Positions 8,983-18,500 of a stretch of DNA of 40,068 nt are shown here, piece after piece. The notes below the pieces were generated by a model, which did no database searches, had not been told where the DNA came from, and worked only from the letters and a program-made list of their open reading frames with translations. The stretch lies in assembly GCA_002364555.1 (NCBI GenBank), contig DEYM01000044.1, positions 1,505 to 41,572 of the forward strand, given 5' to 3'. How positions within the stretch are numbered: position 1 is the first letter of the stretch; the number at the start of each line of letters is the position of its first letter. Source of the stretch: Phycisphaerales bacterium UBA3158 (GTDB lineage Bacteria > Planctomycetota > Phycisphaerae > Phycisphaerales > SM1A02). A program made the position numbers and the translations under genes.

Positions 8983-10744
8983 CGCTGACCTCGATACCAC
9001 TGGCCAGGACAGGCAGGCTCGCCGCATCGCCCTCTGGGCCATTGGATGCAGTGTCCTGGCGTGCGTGGCCATGCTGGGCATCAGCCTCAGGGTGCTGCAG
9101 TTGAAGACGGCACCATCCGATCAGCTTCAGGCACTCATGGGCGATCCAATCTCGACAAGACCCAGCGTTGGCCGCCGAGGCGATCTGGTCGATTGCCGGG
9201 GGAGACTGCTCGCGACCTCGACCATCGGCTGGAGAGCGTTCATCGATCCCCGACTCATCGAGGATCTTGGAACAATCGGCGTGGAACTCGAGGCATTGAT
9301 CGGACTTGATGCGATCGAGACCGATCAAAAACTCAATCGGAGACTTCATTCCAGATTCGTTCCCGTCAGCGGCATTCTGGAGGAATGGCAGGTTGATCGG
9401 ATCAATTCGGCTGATCTTGCGGGCATCGGTCTTGAAAGAAGACTCGTCCGTTCGTACCCACAGGGAAGCACGGCCGCACGGCTGGTCGGAGCCGTCGGAT
9501 TCGACCATCAGGGACTTGGTGGTCTCGAGCATGCGCTGGAAGATCAACTGCTTGGACAGAGCGGCAAGCTGAAATACCTCCGAGATGTCCGAAACAGACC
9601 CATGTGGGTGGCCTCCAATGGATACGAACCGCATGTGGACGCCCCGCCGGTCCGGCTCACGATCGATTTGGCTATCCAGCGGTATCTCGAGGAACGACTT
9701 CAGGAAGCAGTCGATGCATGCAATGCCGGTGGCGGCAGAGCCATCGTGATCGATCCGGAAACCGGTGAGATCCTCGCGCTTTCCGACATCATCAACAAAC
9801 GCGAAGGATGGCCCGGCCAACCCGAGGATCCCCTGCGCGAGTCCCATGAGAGACTCGGACGCAATCGATGCGTGACCGATCCGTACGAACCCGGCTCCAC
9901 ATTCAAGCCTTTCGTCTGGGCTGTCGCCACCGAATCGGGCGTCGCATCCGCGAAGGAAGTACTTCCCACTCCGGAAGCCATTCCCCACAGGACCACCAGT
10001 GGTCGCCGGATTCGGGATGTCCACTACTACGGGCCGGTCACCTGGCGTCGGGTCCTCGTGAAGTCCCTGAACAGCGGCATGGCCATCGTGGCAGAACGGC
10101 TGTCCGAGCAGGCCATGCAGGACTGTGTCCAGCGGTTTGGTTTCGGCCAGCGAACAGGATGTGGTATCGCCGGCGAGACCGCAGGACTGGTGACGTCTGC
10201 CAAGGCGTGGAGCAGCTACACGCAGGTGAGCGTCTCCATGGGACACGAGATTGCCGTCACCCCGCTTCAGATGGTCCGGGGATTCTCCGCCTTTGCCAGA
10301 GATGGCTCCCTGCCCTCGCTTCGAATGGTCTCCGAGGACGACTCGACCCCTATTCAGCAACAGGCGATCTCCACCGACATGGCTCGGCAGGTTCGCGAGA
10401 TCCTGGAAGAAGTCATGACCGAGGGTACCGGCCGTCAATCACAATCGGAACACTATCGACTGTTCGGCAAATCCGGAACGGCTCAGCTTCCGAAGGTTCA
10501 GGGCGGTGGATATCACGAGGACCGGTACATCTCCAGCTTCATCGCCGGAGCCCCGTTCAACCAACCAGAGGTGGTCGTCCTGTGTGTGATAGATGATCCC
10601 GATCGCTCGCTGGGCGCCTGGTACGGTGGACGTGTAGCTGGACCCGTGACCAGAGACGTCATCGACTTCACACTGGAATACATGGGTGTGACTCCGGACA
10701 AGCTGCCCGAGGGCATGGCCCTTGGTAACAATCGAACAAACTGA
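8972..10744 (+). CDS. ftsI: Septal peptidoglycan transpeptidase (class B penicillin-binding protein, FtsI/PBP3-like)
   Basis: A 590-residue class B PBP. A membrane anchor lies near residues 20-45. The PBP dimer domain follows, starting with RPSVGRRGDLVDCRGRLLA. The transpeptidase domain has all three active-site motifs: Ser309-Thr-Phe-Lys312 (EPGSTFKPF), Ser365-Leu-Asn367 (SLNSGM) and Lys500-Ser-Gly-Thr503. The start at 8972 has AGGA 8 bases upstream and overlaps the preceding gene by 11 bases; ATGs at 8954 and 8963 are in frame. The protein would cross-link peptidoglycan, probably at the division site given the rsmH and FtsL-like neighbours. An elongation PBP2-type role cannot be fully excluded. 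The gene ends two bases from the convergent regulator gene. Confidence 0.93.
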   Translation: MADNADLDTTGQDRQARRIALWAIGCSVLACVAMLGISLRVLQLKTAPSDQLQALMGDPISTRPSVGRRGDLVDCRGRLLATSTIGWRAFIDPRLIEDLGTIGVELEALIGLDAIETDQKLNRRLHSRFVPVSGILEEWQVDRINSADLAGIGLERRLVRSYPQGSTAARLVGAVGFDHQGLGGLEHALEDQLLGQSGKLKYLRDVRNRPMWVASNGYEPHVDAPPVRLTIDLAIQRYLEERLQEAVDACNAGGGRAIVIDPETGEILALSDIINKREGWPGQPEDPLRESHERLGRNRCVTDPYEPGSTFKPFVWAVATESGVASAKEVLPTPEAIPHRTTSGRRIRDVHYYGPVTWRRVLVKSLNSGMAIVAERLSEQAMQDCVQRFGFGQRTGCGIAGETAGLVTSAKAWSSYTQVSVSMGHEIAVTPLQMVRGFSAFARDGSLPSLRMVSEDDSTPIQQQAISTDMARQVREILEEVMTEGTGRQSQSEHYRLFGKSGTAQLPKVQGGGYHEDRYISSFIAGAPFNQPEVVVLCVIDDPDRSLGAWYGGRVAGPVTRDVIDFTLEYMGVTPDKLPEGMALGNNRTN

Positions 10745-10746
10745 GT

Positions 10747-12141
10747 TCAGGCGACTCTTCGATCGAGTCCGTACCGCTTCATTTTTTTGTAGAGCGTCGT
10801 TCGGTTGATGTCCAGAGACATCGCCGTCTCCTGACGATTCCAGTTGTTGGCGTTCAACGCACCCAGAATGATTCGACGCTCGGGAACCTCCAACGCTTCG
10901 CGAAGGGTCATCTCGGGATCGAAAGGCTGTTCCTTGTTGATCGAGCCGATCGGCGAGGTTGCCCGTGGGAATCCGAGATCCGAAGGCAGATCCGCTCCGC
11001 CGATGACGACCCCCTTGGCGAGGACGACCGCTCGCTCCATGACGTTCTCAAGTTCACGCACGTTGCCGGGCCAGTCATGGTCCCGCAGCCTGGATGCCGC
11101 TTCCTCATCGATTCCGATGAGACGCCGATCCAGCAATTCTGCCTTCTGAGCCAGAAAATGCTCCGCCAGGGGAATCACGTCTTCAACACGATCCCGAAGC
11201 GAAGGCAGGCTGATATCGATCACCTTGATCCGGTAGTAGAGATCCTGTCGGAACAGACCTTCCGCGACAAGCTGTTCAAGCGGTTGGTTGGTCGCCAGAA
11301 TCACCCGGGCATCCACTTCGACGGGCGTGTTGGAGCCGACCGGTTCGACGACTCGTTCCTGAAGAACACGAAGCAGCTTCAACTGCATCGATGGTGGTGC
11401 CGAATTGATCTCATCGAGAAAGATGGTCCCACCACAAGCCGCCTGGAACTTGCCGGGCTTGTCAGCGTGTGCGCCGGTGAATGCGCCCTTGACATGTCCG
11501 AACAATTCCGATTCGAGAAGAGTCTCCGGAATGGAACCACAGGAGATTTCCACGAATGGAGCATCACAGCGAGGTGATTGTTCATGAATGGCTCTTGCAA
11601 TCATGCTCTTGCCGGTGCCTGATTCGCCATTCATCAGAACAGTGGTCGGGGCGGCAGCCACCGAACGGGCCACCTCGAAGACGTGGTGCATCCGTGGATC
11701 GCTTCCGACCATTGCGCCGTAGTCACCATCGTTGTCCGTCCCCGGTCTCGCCAGGAGCTGGCTTCGTATCAGGGCTTGATCGATCGCCTCGCACAGATGT
11801 GATGTCGTCACCGGTCGAACCAGATAATCCGAGGCGCCTCGTCTCATCACACTGACGGCATCCTCGACCGTCCCGAAGGATGCCAGGACGATCGGCACGA
11901 CACCATTGCATCGTTGGGCGATGTCCTGAACTTGCTGCCCGTATTCGGCGATGCCACCAAGAAGAACGACTGCAGGAGTCAGCCCACTGGATTTGAGTGT
12001 CTGGATTTCACTGATTGGATTCATCGAATCACCTGGCACTGCCTGATAGCCCTCTGCCTGCAAACGGGCACAGGTTGACTTGGCAACTGCCGGATCGGAA
12101 TCCAAGACCAGTGTCAATAGCGATTTATCTGCGTTATTCAT
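10747..12141 (-). CDS. Sigma-54-dependent transcriptional activator with degenerate receiver domain (NtrC family)
   Basis: A 464-residue protein with three domains. Residues about 8-125 form a receiver fold, but the phospho-acceptor position reads VVLLGGIAEYG with Gly62 instead of Asp. One residue of the acidic pair is Ser15, and the usual Lys is Arg109. The AAA+ domain (about 143-385) has Walker A GESGTGKS (172-179), the sigma-54 contact loop GAFTGA (219-224) and Walker B TIFLDE (239-244). A Fis-type helix-turn-helix ends the protein (about 418-460, NRQETAMSLDINRTTLYKKM). It should open promoters held by RpoN. The ATG at 12141 is preceded by GGGAG; the frame is open upstream to 12237. No cognate kinase is adjacent, which fits a non-phosphorylated receiver. 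Its targets are unknown. Confidence 0.94.
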   Translation of the reverse strand: MNNADKSLLTLVLDSDPAVAKSTCARLQAEGYQAVPGDSMNPISEIQTLKSSGLTPAVVLLGGIAEYGQQVQDIAQRCNGVVPIVLASFGTVEDAVSVMRRGASDYLVRPVTTSHLCEAIDQALIRSQLLARPGTDNDGDYGAMVGSDPRMHHVFEVARSVAAAPTTVLMNGESGTGKSMIARAIHEQSPRCDAPFVEISCGSIPETLLESELFGHVKGAFTGAHADKPGKFQAACGGTIFLDEINSAPPSMQLKLLRVLQERVVEPVGSNTPVEVDARVILATNQPLEQLVAEGLFRQDLYYRIKVIDISLPSLRDRVEDVIPLAEHFLAQKAELLDRRLIGIDEEAASRLRDHDWPGNVRELENVMERAVVLAKGVVIGGADLPSDLGFPRATSPIGSINKEQPFDPEMTLREALEVPERRIILGALNANNWNRQETAMSLDINRTTLYKKMKRYGLDRRVA

Positions 12142-12473
12142 CAGCAAGAACTCCCAAGGGACACTCCAGGTGACTCCCCTCTGGTCACCGGGATGGCCCA
12201 TGAGGTGCGGAATCGACACTTCTACGAACCCGATCAACTCAATGTTGCGTCAGGACAACAATTTCTTCCGATCTGCCCTCACAAACGGAACTGCTGTCAT
12301 TACAGGACCTTACATATGCCACTACGTGGTTGAATAAGAACCACGACTCAATAGTTGCAAATCGTGGATTCAATTCTTGAATGGGCTCCAGCCACGGGTT
12401 AGCCTAAGGCCATGCCGCTGGGGAGCTTCTGGAGGAGAAGGCTTTTCAGCGGCTGTTTTTTTTCCACGACGTA
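12142..12473. other. Intergenic region with two inverted repeats and a plus-strand terminator
   Basis: These 332 bases between the regulator and the UbiA-family gene hold no credible coding sequence. They contain a perfect 7-bp inverted repeat (CGTGGTT at 12325-12331, AACCACG at 12339-12345, 7-base spacer), a 6-bp one (ATTCAA at 12368-12373, TTGAAT at 12377-12382) and a plus-strand terminator at 12414-12463. The regulator's promoter on the minus strand must lie here, or the regulator is read through from the UbiA-family gene; the inverted repeats could be its operators. An unannotated plus-strand RNA is possible. Confidence 0.5.
12414..12463 (+). terminator. Rho-independent terminator, plus strand, with no known gene upstream
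   Basis: GCCGCT (12414-12419) pairs with AGCGGC (12448-12453), and an inner GAGCTTCT/AGAAG-G-CT arm extends the stem around a GGAGG loop. A run of eight T follows at 12456-12463. The T run fixes the direction as plus, although both flanking genes are on the minus strand. It may end an unannotated small RNA or stop antisense transcription into the UbiA-family gene. Confidence 0.65.
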
Positions 12474-13466
12474 TCAGCGGAACCGGACTCTGCCGGGCCC
12501 CAGCCCCGATACCTCGTTGGCAAGGGTCATGATGACGAATCCTGCCAACCCGAAGATCAGAAAACCCACTGCCGGCACCCACATGCCAAGTGCTGCGAAC
12601 CAGCTCGATGCATAGGCGGCATGCCAGGTAGCCCCGTATCGCTTGACTCGCTCGCTGGCTCGCTGACCTGTTCCAGCTGTTCTGATCTTCCACCATCCGA
12701 GGATGGCCATGATGATCGTCGCCCCGAGGGGCCACATGAGATCAAATGAACTGTCGCTTTCTGGCCACAGCGGCAGGCCTCTGAGTGGACGCATCAGCAG
12801 GACCACAGCTGACCAGCAACACCAGCCAGCCAGTATCCCGATGAAACCTCTTGGTGAGATTCGAGGGCGTTTGTCTTCCAGCAGATGAACCAGAACCGCC
12901 AGAATCATGACATGGCTCATGATCAACCAGATCGCCAGAAGCAACGGCATTTGGTACGCGGGTATGAGCATGTGCACGGCGTAGACGAGTCCGACCGTGA
13001 CGATTCCCACAGGTGGGATGAAACGGCCCGCCGCGTTGTAGAACATCAAGGCCGCCGCCACGATCATCGCGAGGAACACGCTGTCCGTACCCAGAAGCAT
13101 GGCACCCAGAATGGCGATGAGCAGAAGCCCAACCAGACCCGTCACCGCCTCCGTGATCCGTATGTCCCCGGCAGCCAGAGGTCTCTCCGGACTGAAGGCG
13201 CGATCACGACGGACATCCAGGAGATCATTGAGTATCGAACCGTAGCCAAAGAGTCCGATGGCGACCATCAGGGATCCCCCCAACTGAACCAGCAGCCCCT
13301 CGATCGTCCAGTCGGAGACTTGGTTTCGCCACCCGAGCTGGACCAGGACGGCCACGAACCAGATATCGCACAGAGCTCCGAATCCGGCCACAAGGCGAGT
13401 GAGCTTCACAGCCGTCAGGATTCTGTTGAGCATTCCAGCCATCTGTGCTTGTCCCGAAGGTTTCAT
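12474..13466 (-). CDS. UbiA-family prenyltransferase-like membrane protein
   Basis: A 330-residue, very hydrophobic protein with about eight or nine membrane segments. It has the first Asp-rich UbiA motif, Asn80-Asp81-x-x-Asp84-x-x-x-Asp88 (NDLLDVRRDR), followed by the family-typical SPERPLAAGDI. The second Asp motif is not clear: the expected place after YNAAGRF lacks the DxxxD pair, so the substrate or even activity is uncertain. UbiA enzymes transfer isoprenoid chains to aromatic or other acceptors (quinones, heme O, chlorophyll, archaeal-type lipids). Nothing adjacent indicates which pathway is served. I chose the ATG at 13466 (MKPSG); the frame is open to 13499. It is divergent from ribH. 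Confidence 0.8.
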   Translation of the reverse strand: MKPSGQAQMAGMLNRILTAVKLTRLVAGFGALCDIWFVAVLVQLGWRNQVSDWTIEGLLVQLGGSLMVAIGLFGYGSILNDLLDVRRDRAFSPERPLAAGDIRITEAVTGLVGLLLIAILGAMLLGTDSVFLAMIVAAALMFYNAAGRFIPPVGIVTVGLVYAVHMLIPAYQMPLLLAIWLIMSHVMILAVLVHLLEDKRPRISPRGFIGILAGWCCWSAVVLLMRPLRGLPLWPESDSSFDLMWPLGATIIMAILGWWKIRTAGTGQRASERVKRYGATWHAAYASSWFAALGMWVPAVGFLIFGLAGFVIMTLANEVSGLGPGRVRFR

Positions 13467-13554
13467 GGTGTTTCCAGTCGCCCGATGAACCCGTACCATA
13501 CCCTGCTGCCCCCCCGAACACGGCCCCCATGATTCCGGCCAAAAGAGACGACCA

Positions 13555-14061
13555 ATGGTTCAACCACAGCCGAACGACACCCCGACACTCGAAGCGGACA
13601 CACTTCGAATAGCGATTGTCACCAGCGGATATCACGCTGGAATCACCAGTTCGCTCCAACGTGCTGCCGAGTCCGCTTTTCTTGAAGCAGGCGGTCAACC
13701 TGATCGGCTGATGTGCATAGAAGCCCCAGGCACCTTCGAACTCACGGCCATCTGTCGTGGATTGACGGTCGACAAGGGACATCGGACTCCCGATGCCGTG
13801 GTGGCCCTCGGATGCGTCATCACCGGGGAAACGACTCATGACCGGTACATATGCCAGAGTGTTTCGGAAGGTCTCACGAATCTGACACTTCAGACCGGTG
13901 TCCCAATCGCCTTTGGTGTACTGACCTGCCAGACCTTGGAACAGGCCGAGTCCCGGTCCGGTGGGGAACATGGCAACAAGGGTCGGGAAGCCATGCATGC
14001 AGCCATACAGACGGCCCATATCATTCGAGGACTCGATTCCGGCGGAGCCCAACAGTCATGA
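13555..14061 (+). CDS. ribH: 6,7-dimethyl-8-ribityllumazine synthase
   Basis: RibH condenses 5-amino-6-ribitylaminouracil with 3,4-dihydroxy-2-butanone 4-phosphate, the penultimate riboflavin step. The 168-residue protein contains the substrate-binding APGTFELTAICRGL, then VALGCVITGETTHDRYICQS, the phosphate-binding segment within it, and GVPIAFGVLTCQTLEQAESR. The ending GNKGREAMHAAIQ is also typical. The N-terminus is about 15 residues longer than in many homologues. The stop overlaps the start of nusB by four bases (ATGA), the common ribH-nusB arrangement, so the two are translationally coupled. Confidence 0.97.
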   Translation: MVQPQPNDTPTLEADTLRIAIVTSGYHAGITSSLQRAAESAFLEAGGQPDRLMCIEAPGTFELTAICRGLTVDKGHRTPDAVVALGCVITGETTHDRYICQSVSEGLTNLTLQTGVPIAFGVLTCQTLEQAESRSGGEHGNKGREAMHAAIQTAHIIRGLDSGGAQQS

Positions 14062-14576
14062 GTTCACTCAGAAACAAGCGACGTGTGGCAATCCAGGCCT
14101 TGTATCAGATGGACAACAGTGGGCCTCAGGATGATTCACTCGTCTCGAACGAGGCCATTCGCGAATTCATCGAAGCTGATGAGATTCCAGAGAAGGTGTT
14201 TGAAGAGGGACTGACCCTGGCGAGGGAGACCTGGTCACATCGAGAGGCGGCTGATGCCGATCTGGCTCCACTGACACCGGAGTGGCCACTTCATCGTCAA
14301 CCTGTGGTGGACAGAAACCTTCTGAGACTCGCCTGGTACGAGATGAACCGGGCCGGCATCCCGCCCAAGGTCGTGATTTCCGAATCGGTCGATCTGGCTC
14401 GCGAATTCAGCACCGAGCAGTCCCCGAGTTTCATCAACGGTGTTCTTGATCGTCTTTACCACGACATGATCGAGGCATCGAATCCAACAAATGAATCGAC
14501 GCCTGAGGAAGAGTCGACGCCTAACGAGGAGTCGACGCCTACCGAAGAGTCGACGCCTACCGATACCCCCTCCTGA
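14058..14576 (+). CDS. nusB: Transcription antitermination protein NusB with repetitive acidic tail
   Basis: NusB binds boxA RNA together with ribosomal protein S10 and promotes antitermination of rRNA operons. Residues 1-140 are a standard NusB: RNKRRVAIQALYQMDNSG at the start, VVDRNLLRLAWYEM, PPKVVISESVDLAREF, and SPSFINGVLDRLYHD at the end of the core. The 172-residue length is due to an extra C-terminal tail of four Glu-Ser-Thr-Pro units coded by an 18-base tandem repeat. The ATG at 14058 overlaps the ribH stop. ftsY starts 4 bases after the nusB stop. Confidence 0.95.
   Translation: MSSLRNKRRVAIQALYQMDNSGPQDDSLVSNEAIREFIEADEIPEKVFEEGLTLARETWSHREAADADLAPLTPEWPLHRQPVVDRNLLRLAWYEMNRAGIPPKVVISESVDLAREFSTEQSPSFINGVLDRLYHDMIEASNPTNESTPEEESTPNEESTPTEESTPTDTPS
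14493..14564 (+). repeat. Four 18-base tandem repeats inside the 3' end of nusB
   Basis: Four imperfect units of GARTCGACGCCTRMSGAN type, in frame, each coding Glu-Ser-Thr-Pro plus two mostly acidic or polar residues. The core GTCGACGCCT is identical in the last three copies. Because 18 is a multiple of three, copy-number change would keep the reading frame. Confidence 0.85.
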
Positions 14577-14580
14577 AGTC

Positions 14581-15504
14581 ATGGGTCTATTCAAAAGCAC
14601 ACTATCGGCATTGAAGAAGGGTCTCGGACGAACTCGAGAGGCCATCACATCTCCGATGGGATCGCTGCTTCGCGGTCGTCAGCTCGATGATGCCACGGTT
14701 GATGAGATCGAAACCTCCCTGCTTCGCTCCGATGTCGGTGTCAAGACCACCGAATCCATCATCAGTGATCTTCGACAAGCCGTTAATGATGGTGAGCTCC
14801 AGCGAGGCGAGGAAGCCATCGACTTCCTCCAGGAGCGGCTTCGAGATCGCATCGGAACAGAGGATCGTTCACTGGCCAATGCCCCAGAATCACCCACGGT
14901 CATTCTGGTCGCAGGTGTCAACGGCGTGGGCAAGACGACCAGTGTCGCCAAGATCGCCTATGCACTGATGCAGGAGGGCCGAAGCGTCCTGGTTGCCGCC
15001 GCCGATACCTATCGCGCCGCCGCCATGGAACAACTGGGCGTCTGGTCCGAGCGGCTGAAATTCGATCTGGTTCGAGGTCAATCAGGTGCCGATCCGGCCG
15101 CCGTGGCATTCGATGCCGCAGAAGCAGCGCTCGCCAGAGGGGTCGATGTGCTTCTGGTCGATACCGCCGGTCGAATGCACACGGAAGCGGGACTGATGCG
15201 ACAACTGGGCAAGATCCAGTCGGTCATACAGAAGAAGATTCCCAATGCACCGCATGAGGTCCTGCTTGTTCTGGATGCCACTCAGGGCCAGAACGCCCTG
15301 GCTCAGGCGGAGGCATTTGGAGAAATCGTCGAATTGACCGGGATCGTACTGGCCAAGCTGGATGGCACGGCCAGAGGCGGAATCGTTCTGGCGATTCACG
15401 AGAGGCTCAATATCCCGGTGAAACTGGTCGGACTAGGTGAAAGACCGGAGGATATCGAGGCCTTCGACCCGGAAGTCTTCATCCAGGCCATGTTCGGCGA
15501 CTAG
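14581..15504 (+). CDS. ftsY: Signal recognition particle receptor FtsY
   Basis: FtsY is the SRP-type GTPase that docks ribosome-SRP complexes at the membrane SecYEG channel. The 307-residue protein starts MGLFKSTLSALKKGLGRT, an NG-domain start without the long acidic A domain of E. coli. G-domain motifs are GVNGVGKTTSVAKIA (G1), AADTYRAAAMEQL, DTAGRMHTEAGLM (G3), LAKLDGTARGG (G4), and the ending GLGERPEDIEAFDPEVFI. It follows nusB by 4 bases and probably shares its transcript. Confidence 0.97.
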   Translation: MGLFKSTLSALKKGLGRTREAITSPMGSLLRGRQLDDATVDEIETSLLRSDVGVKTTESIISDLRQAVNDGELQRGEEAIDFLQERLRDRIGTEDRSLANAPESPTVILVAGVNGVGKTTSVAKIAYALMQEGRSVLVAAADTYRAAAMEQLGVWSERLKFDLVRGQSGADPAAVAFDAAEAALARGVDVLLVDTAGRMHTEAGLMRQLGKIQSVIQKKIPNAPHEVLLVLDATQGQNALAQAEAFGEIVELTGIVLAKLDGTARGGIVLAIHERLNIPVKLVGLGERPEDIEAFDPEVFIQAMFGD

Positions 15505-15539
15505 CTCGCGGACCGCCTGATTCGCGTCAATCAACCTTC

Positions 15540-18500
15540 ATGGCGTATCATCTCCCTGTGCAGAGTAGAAGCCGACGGCGTAACGTGAATGGATGCACGT
15601 GGTTGATCGTGGCCGCGCTCGGAGTAGCAGCAGTCATGCTGCCAGGTCATGCCTGCGCCGAGAGCATCAAGCGAATTCCAGCCATGTCGGGCGATCGGCT
15701 CGGTGGACTTGTTCTGCCGGTCGAGCCACGCGACGGCCCCATACAAATCAATGCGATGCGTGCCTGGACCTGGACCGTTGAGGAGACCAAGCGTCTCATG
15801 CTCTCCGGTGACATCGAGATCCACATCGCCGATTTCTCCTTCGAGGGTGAAACAGCGGTTGTCTGGCTTGATCGGATTCCAAGTGAAGATGGGCTGATCA
15901 ATCAGATCGTCGTCTTTCTACCGGAGGTCACCAGCCGAACCAGTCAGGCCGGTACCGGACCGCAGGGACGCAATCTCCTGATCACGGGAAGCTCCCGAGG
16001 TGATGTCGGCCTCAACACGGCCATCTTCAATCCCTACAGACCCACCGGACAGGATGCGTTGCTGGACCTCGCGCAGAAAAGACTCTCCGCCTATGTCGGT
16101 CGCCTTCAGCAATCTCGACCTGTTCTGGACATGATTCCACAACTGATCGATCCCACACCTGCCCAACAATGGGCACCGACCCTTGGTGGCAGTGTCAAAG
16201 AGGCCGCCGCCGCCATCAACAAGCTGCCCGATGCGATCAATCAGGAGGATTCGGGATGGCTCAAGAGTCCTCAGGGAATCGTGGCGTTCTCCGCCGATCA
16301 GCTCGATTTCGAGACAGAGAGTGATGAGAACATTCTCCTCGCCGATGGTTCGGTGGTCGTGTCCTATCGACCAACAGGTGTTGCGGATACCACAGGAGCC
16401 CTACGTCTCTCGTCTGAACGAGCCGTGGTCTTTCTGGAGCCGGGCTCGATTCGCGACTCGGCCGCTTCACAGATGAGCGTCGAATCCATCCGAGGGGTCT
16501 ATCTTGAAGGCAATGTCATCGCCGAGGCCGACCGCGACGACTACATGGTCAGGGCCCCCCGCATGTACTACGACTTCAAGACCGACGAGGCCGTCATGGT
16601 CGATGCGGTCATGCGTACCTACGATCGCGAGAGCAATTCACCGGTATTCGCCCGTGCTTCAGAGCTTCGCCAGATCTCCGCGAACAGATGGACCGGCAAG
16701 GATGTCAATGTCTCTGCCTCGGCCTTCTTCCAACCGACGCTCTCCATCGGATCGCGTGCCGTCACGATCGATCGGGTGCCGGGAGGCCTGAACGAGGAGG
16801 GAGCCATCGTCGAATCCTCCATTCTCGTCGATGCCCAGGACAACACGCTGCGGGCCGGCGACATGCCCTTCTTCTACTGGCCTCGATTCAGAGGTGGCGT
16901 GGACAACATCCCGCTGCGTGGCGTGAGTACCGGATTCGGGGACTATGAAGGCGTCATGGTGGAGACCACCTGGGATGTCTACTCGCTGCTGGGCATCAAG
17001 CCCCCCGATGGCATCGACATGACGGTCGATGTCGACGGCTACTCCAAGCGTGGTGGAGGGCTCGGCTACGACCTGGTCATCGATCAGCTTGGTCACAAGG
17101 CCCAGCTCGATCTGTACGGCATGTACGACAGTGGTCAGCAGGTCACCGATACGGGCATTGTCCAGGACGTTCCCAAGGAGATTCGCTACGCGACACTCTG
17201 GGAGAACACCCTTCTACTGGATCCATCATGGACCATCCAGACGCAGGCCGCCTGGTTCTCGGATTCGACCTTCGTGACGGCCTGGAGACCAGACGACTAT
17301 CGCAACAGACGTGAATACGAATCATCCATCTACATGAACTGGCAGGGTGAAAACGACTCCCTCTCGGCTCTGGGCAAGTACAACCTGAACGAGTTCCTCT
17401 CGAACAGCTGGCTGACCGCTTCATTGGGGTACCAGACCGAGAAGCTGCCGGAGATCATCTACCAGCGATATGGCGACTCCTACTTCGGCGATCGTCTCTC
17501 CCACTCGTGGGATTTCCGACTGACTCGCATGAGGGCCTCCATCCCGTCCGGTACGGAGGAGGAGAACGGACTGCGAGCAGGAACGTACCTCGGTCAGAAC
17601 GGACAACCGCTTCCATCAGGGGCGCTCATCGAGGACGCCGCCCAGTTCCAGTACATGCGACGGTCCTGGGTCAACAGAGTCAGCTCTCGTCAGGAGCTGG
17701 CCTATCCGATGAAGTTCGATGGATTCAATCTCACACCATTCGGCATGGCTCAGGGGATCGGCTACTTCGAGACCGAGACGACGAACCCCGAGGACACCGA
17801 TCAGTTCAGAATCTACGGCAGTGGCGGCGTCAAGGTGGACACCCAGTTCCAGCGAGTCATGAATGATGTCCAGAGCGACTTCTTCGGACTCCATCGAATG
17901 CGTCATGTCATCGAGCCCTATGCCGTCCTCTGGTATGGAGCGGCGAACTACGATCCCACCGATTTTCCCAACTACGACCCGGAAGTCGACAACCTCAACA
18001 AGGGAGGCGCCGTCCGGGCCGGCATGACCCATACGTTCCAGACGAATCGCGGAGGTGCCGGCCGATGGCATTCCGTCAACTGGCTGACACTCGACACGAA
18101 CGTCGTGTTCAGTACCGGTGATCGAACGGAACGGTATCCATACACCCAGTGGTTCGATTGGCAGCCGGCCTATTCACAACTGGGCAACTTCTTCAATGGT
18201 TCCGCCGAATGGCAGGTGAGCGACTCGCTGGCGTTGCTGTCGACTGGAACGATCGACTTCGATCTAGGTGGATTTTCCCGTGGCTCCGTCGGCGTGGAGA
18301 TCAATCACACGCCGCAGTTCAGCACCTTCGTCGAGTATCGCTACGTCCAGGCGGGCGAGAGCAAGATCCTCTCGCTTGGGGCCAACTACGAGATATCCGA
18401 CACCTACGTGATCGCCGTTCTGCCGCAGTACGATTTCAGTGCGGAGAAGTTCCAATCCGTGCGGGCGGATATCACGAGAGCTTTCCCCGATTTCGATCTG

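Noticed and set aside
8969..10438. Long minus-strand open frame (over 480 codons) opposite ftsI
   Set aside because: The plus strand has all three PBP active-site motifs in correct order. The opposite frame has no recognisable domain and overlaps fully.
13225..14052. Minus-strand frame spanning the ribH and ubiA region
   Set aside because: It overlaps ribH completely and part of the UbiA-family gene, both of which match known families.
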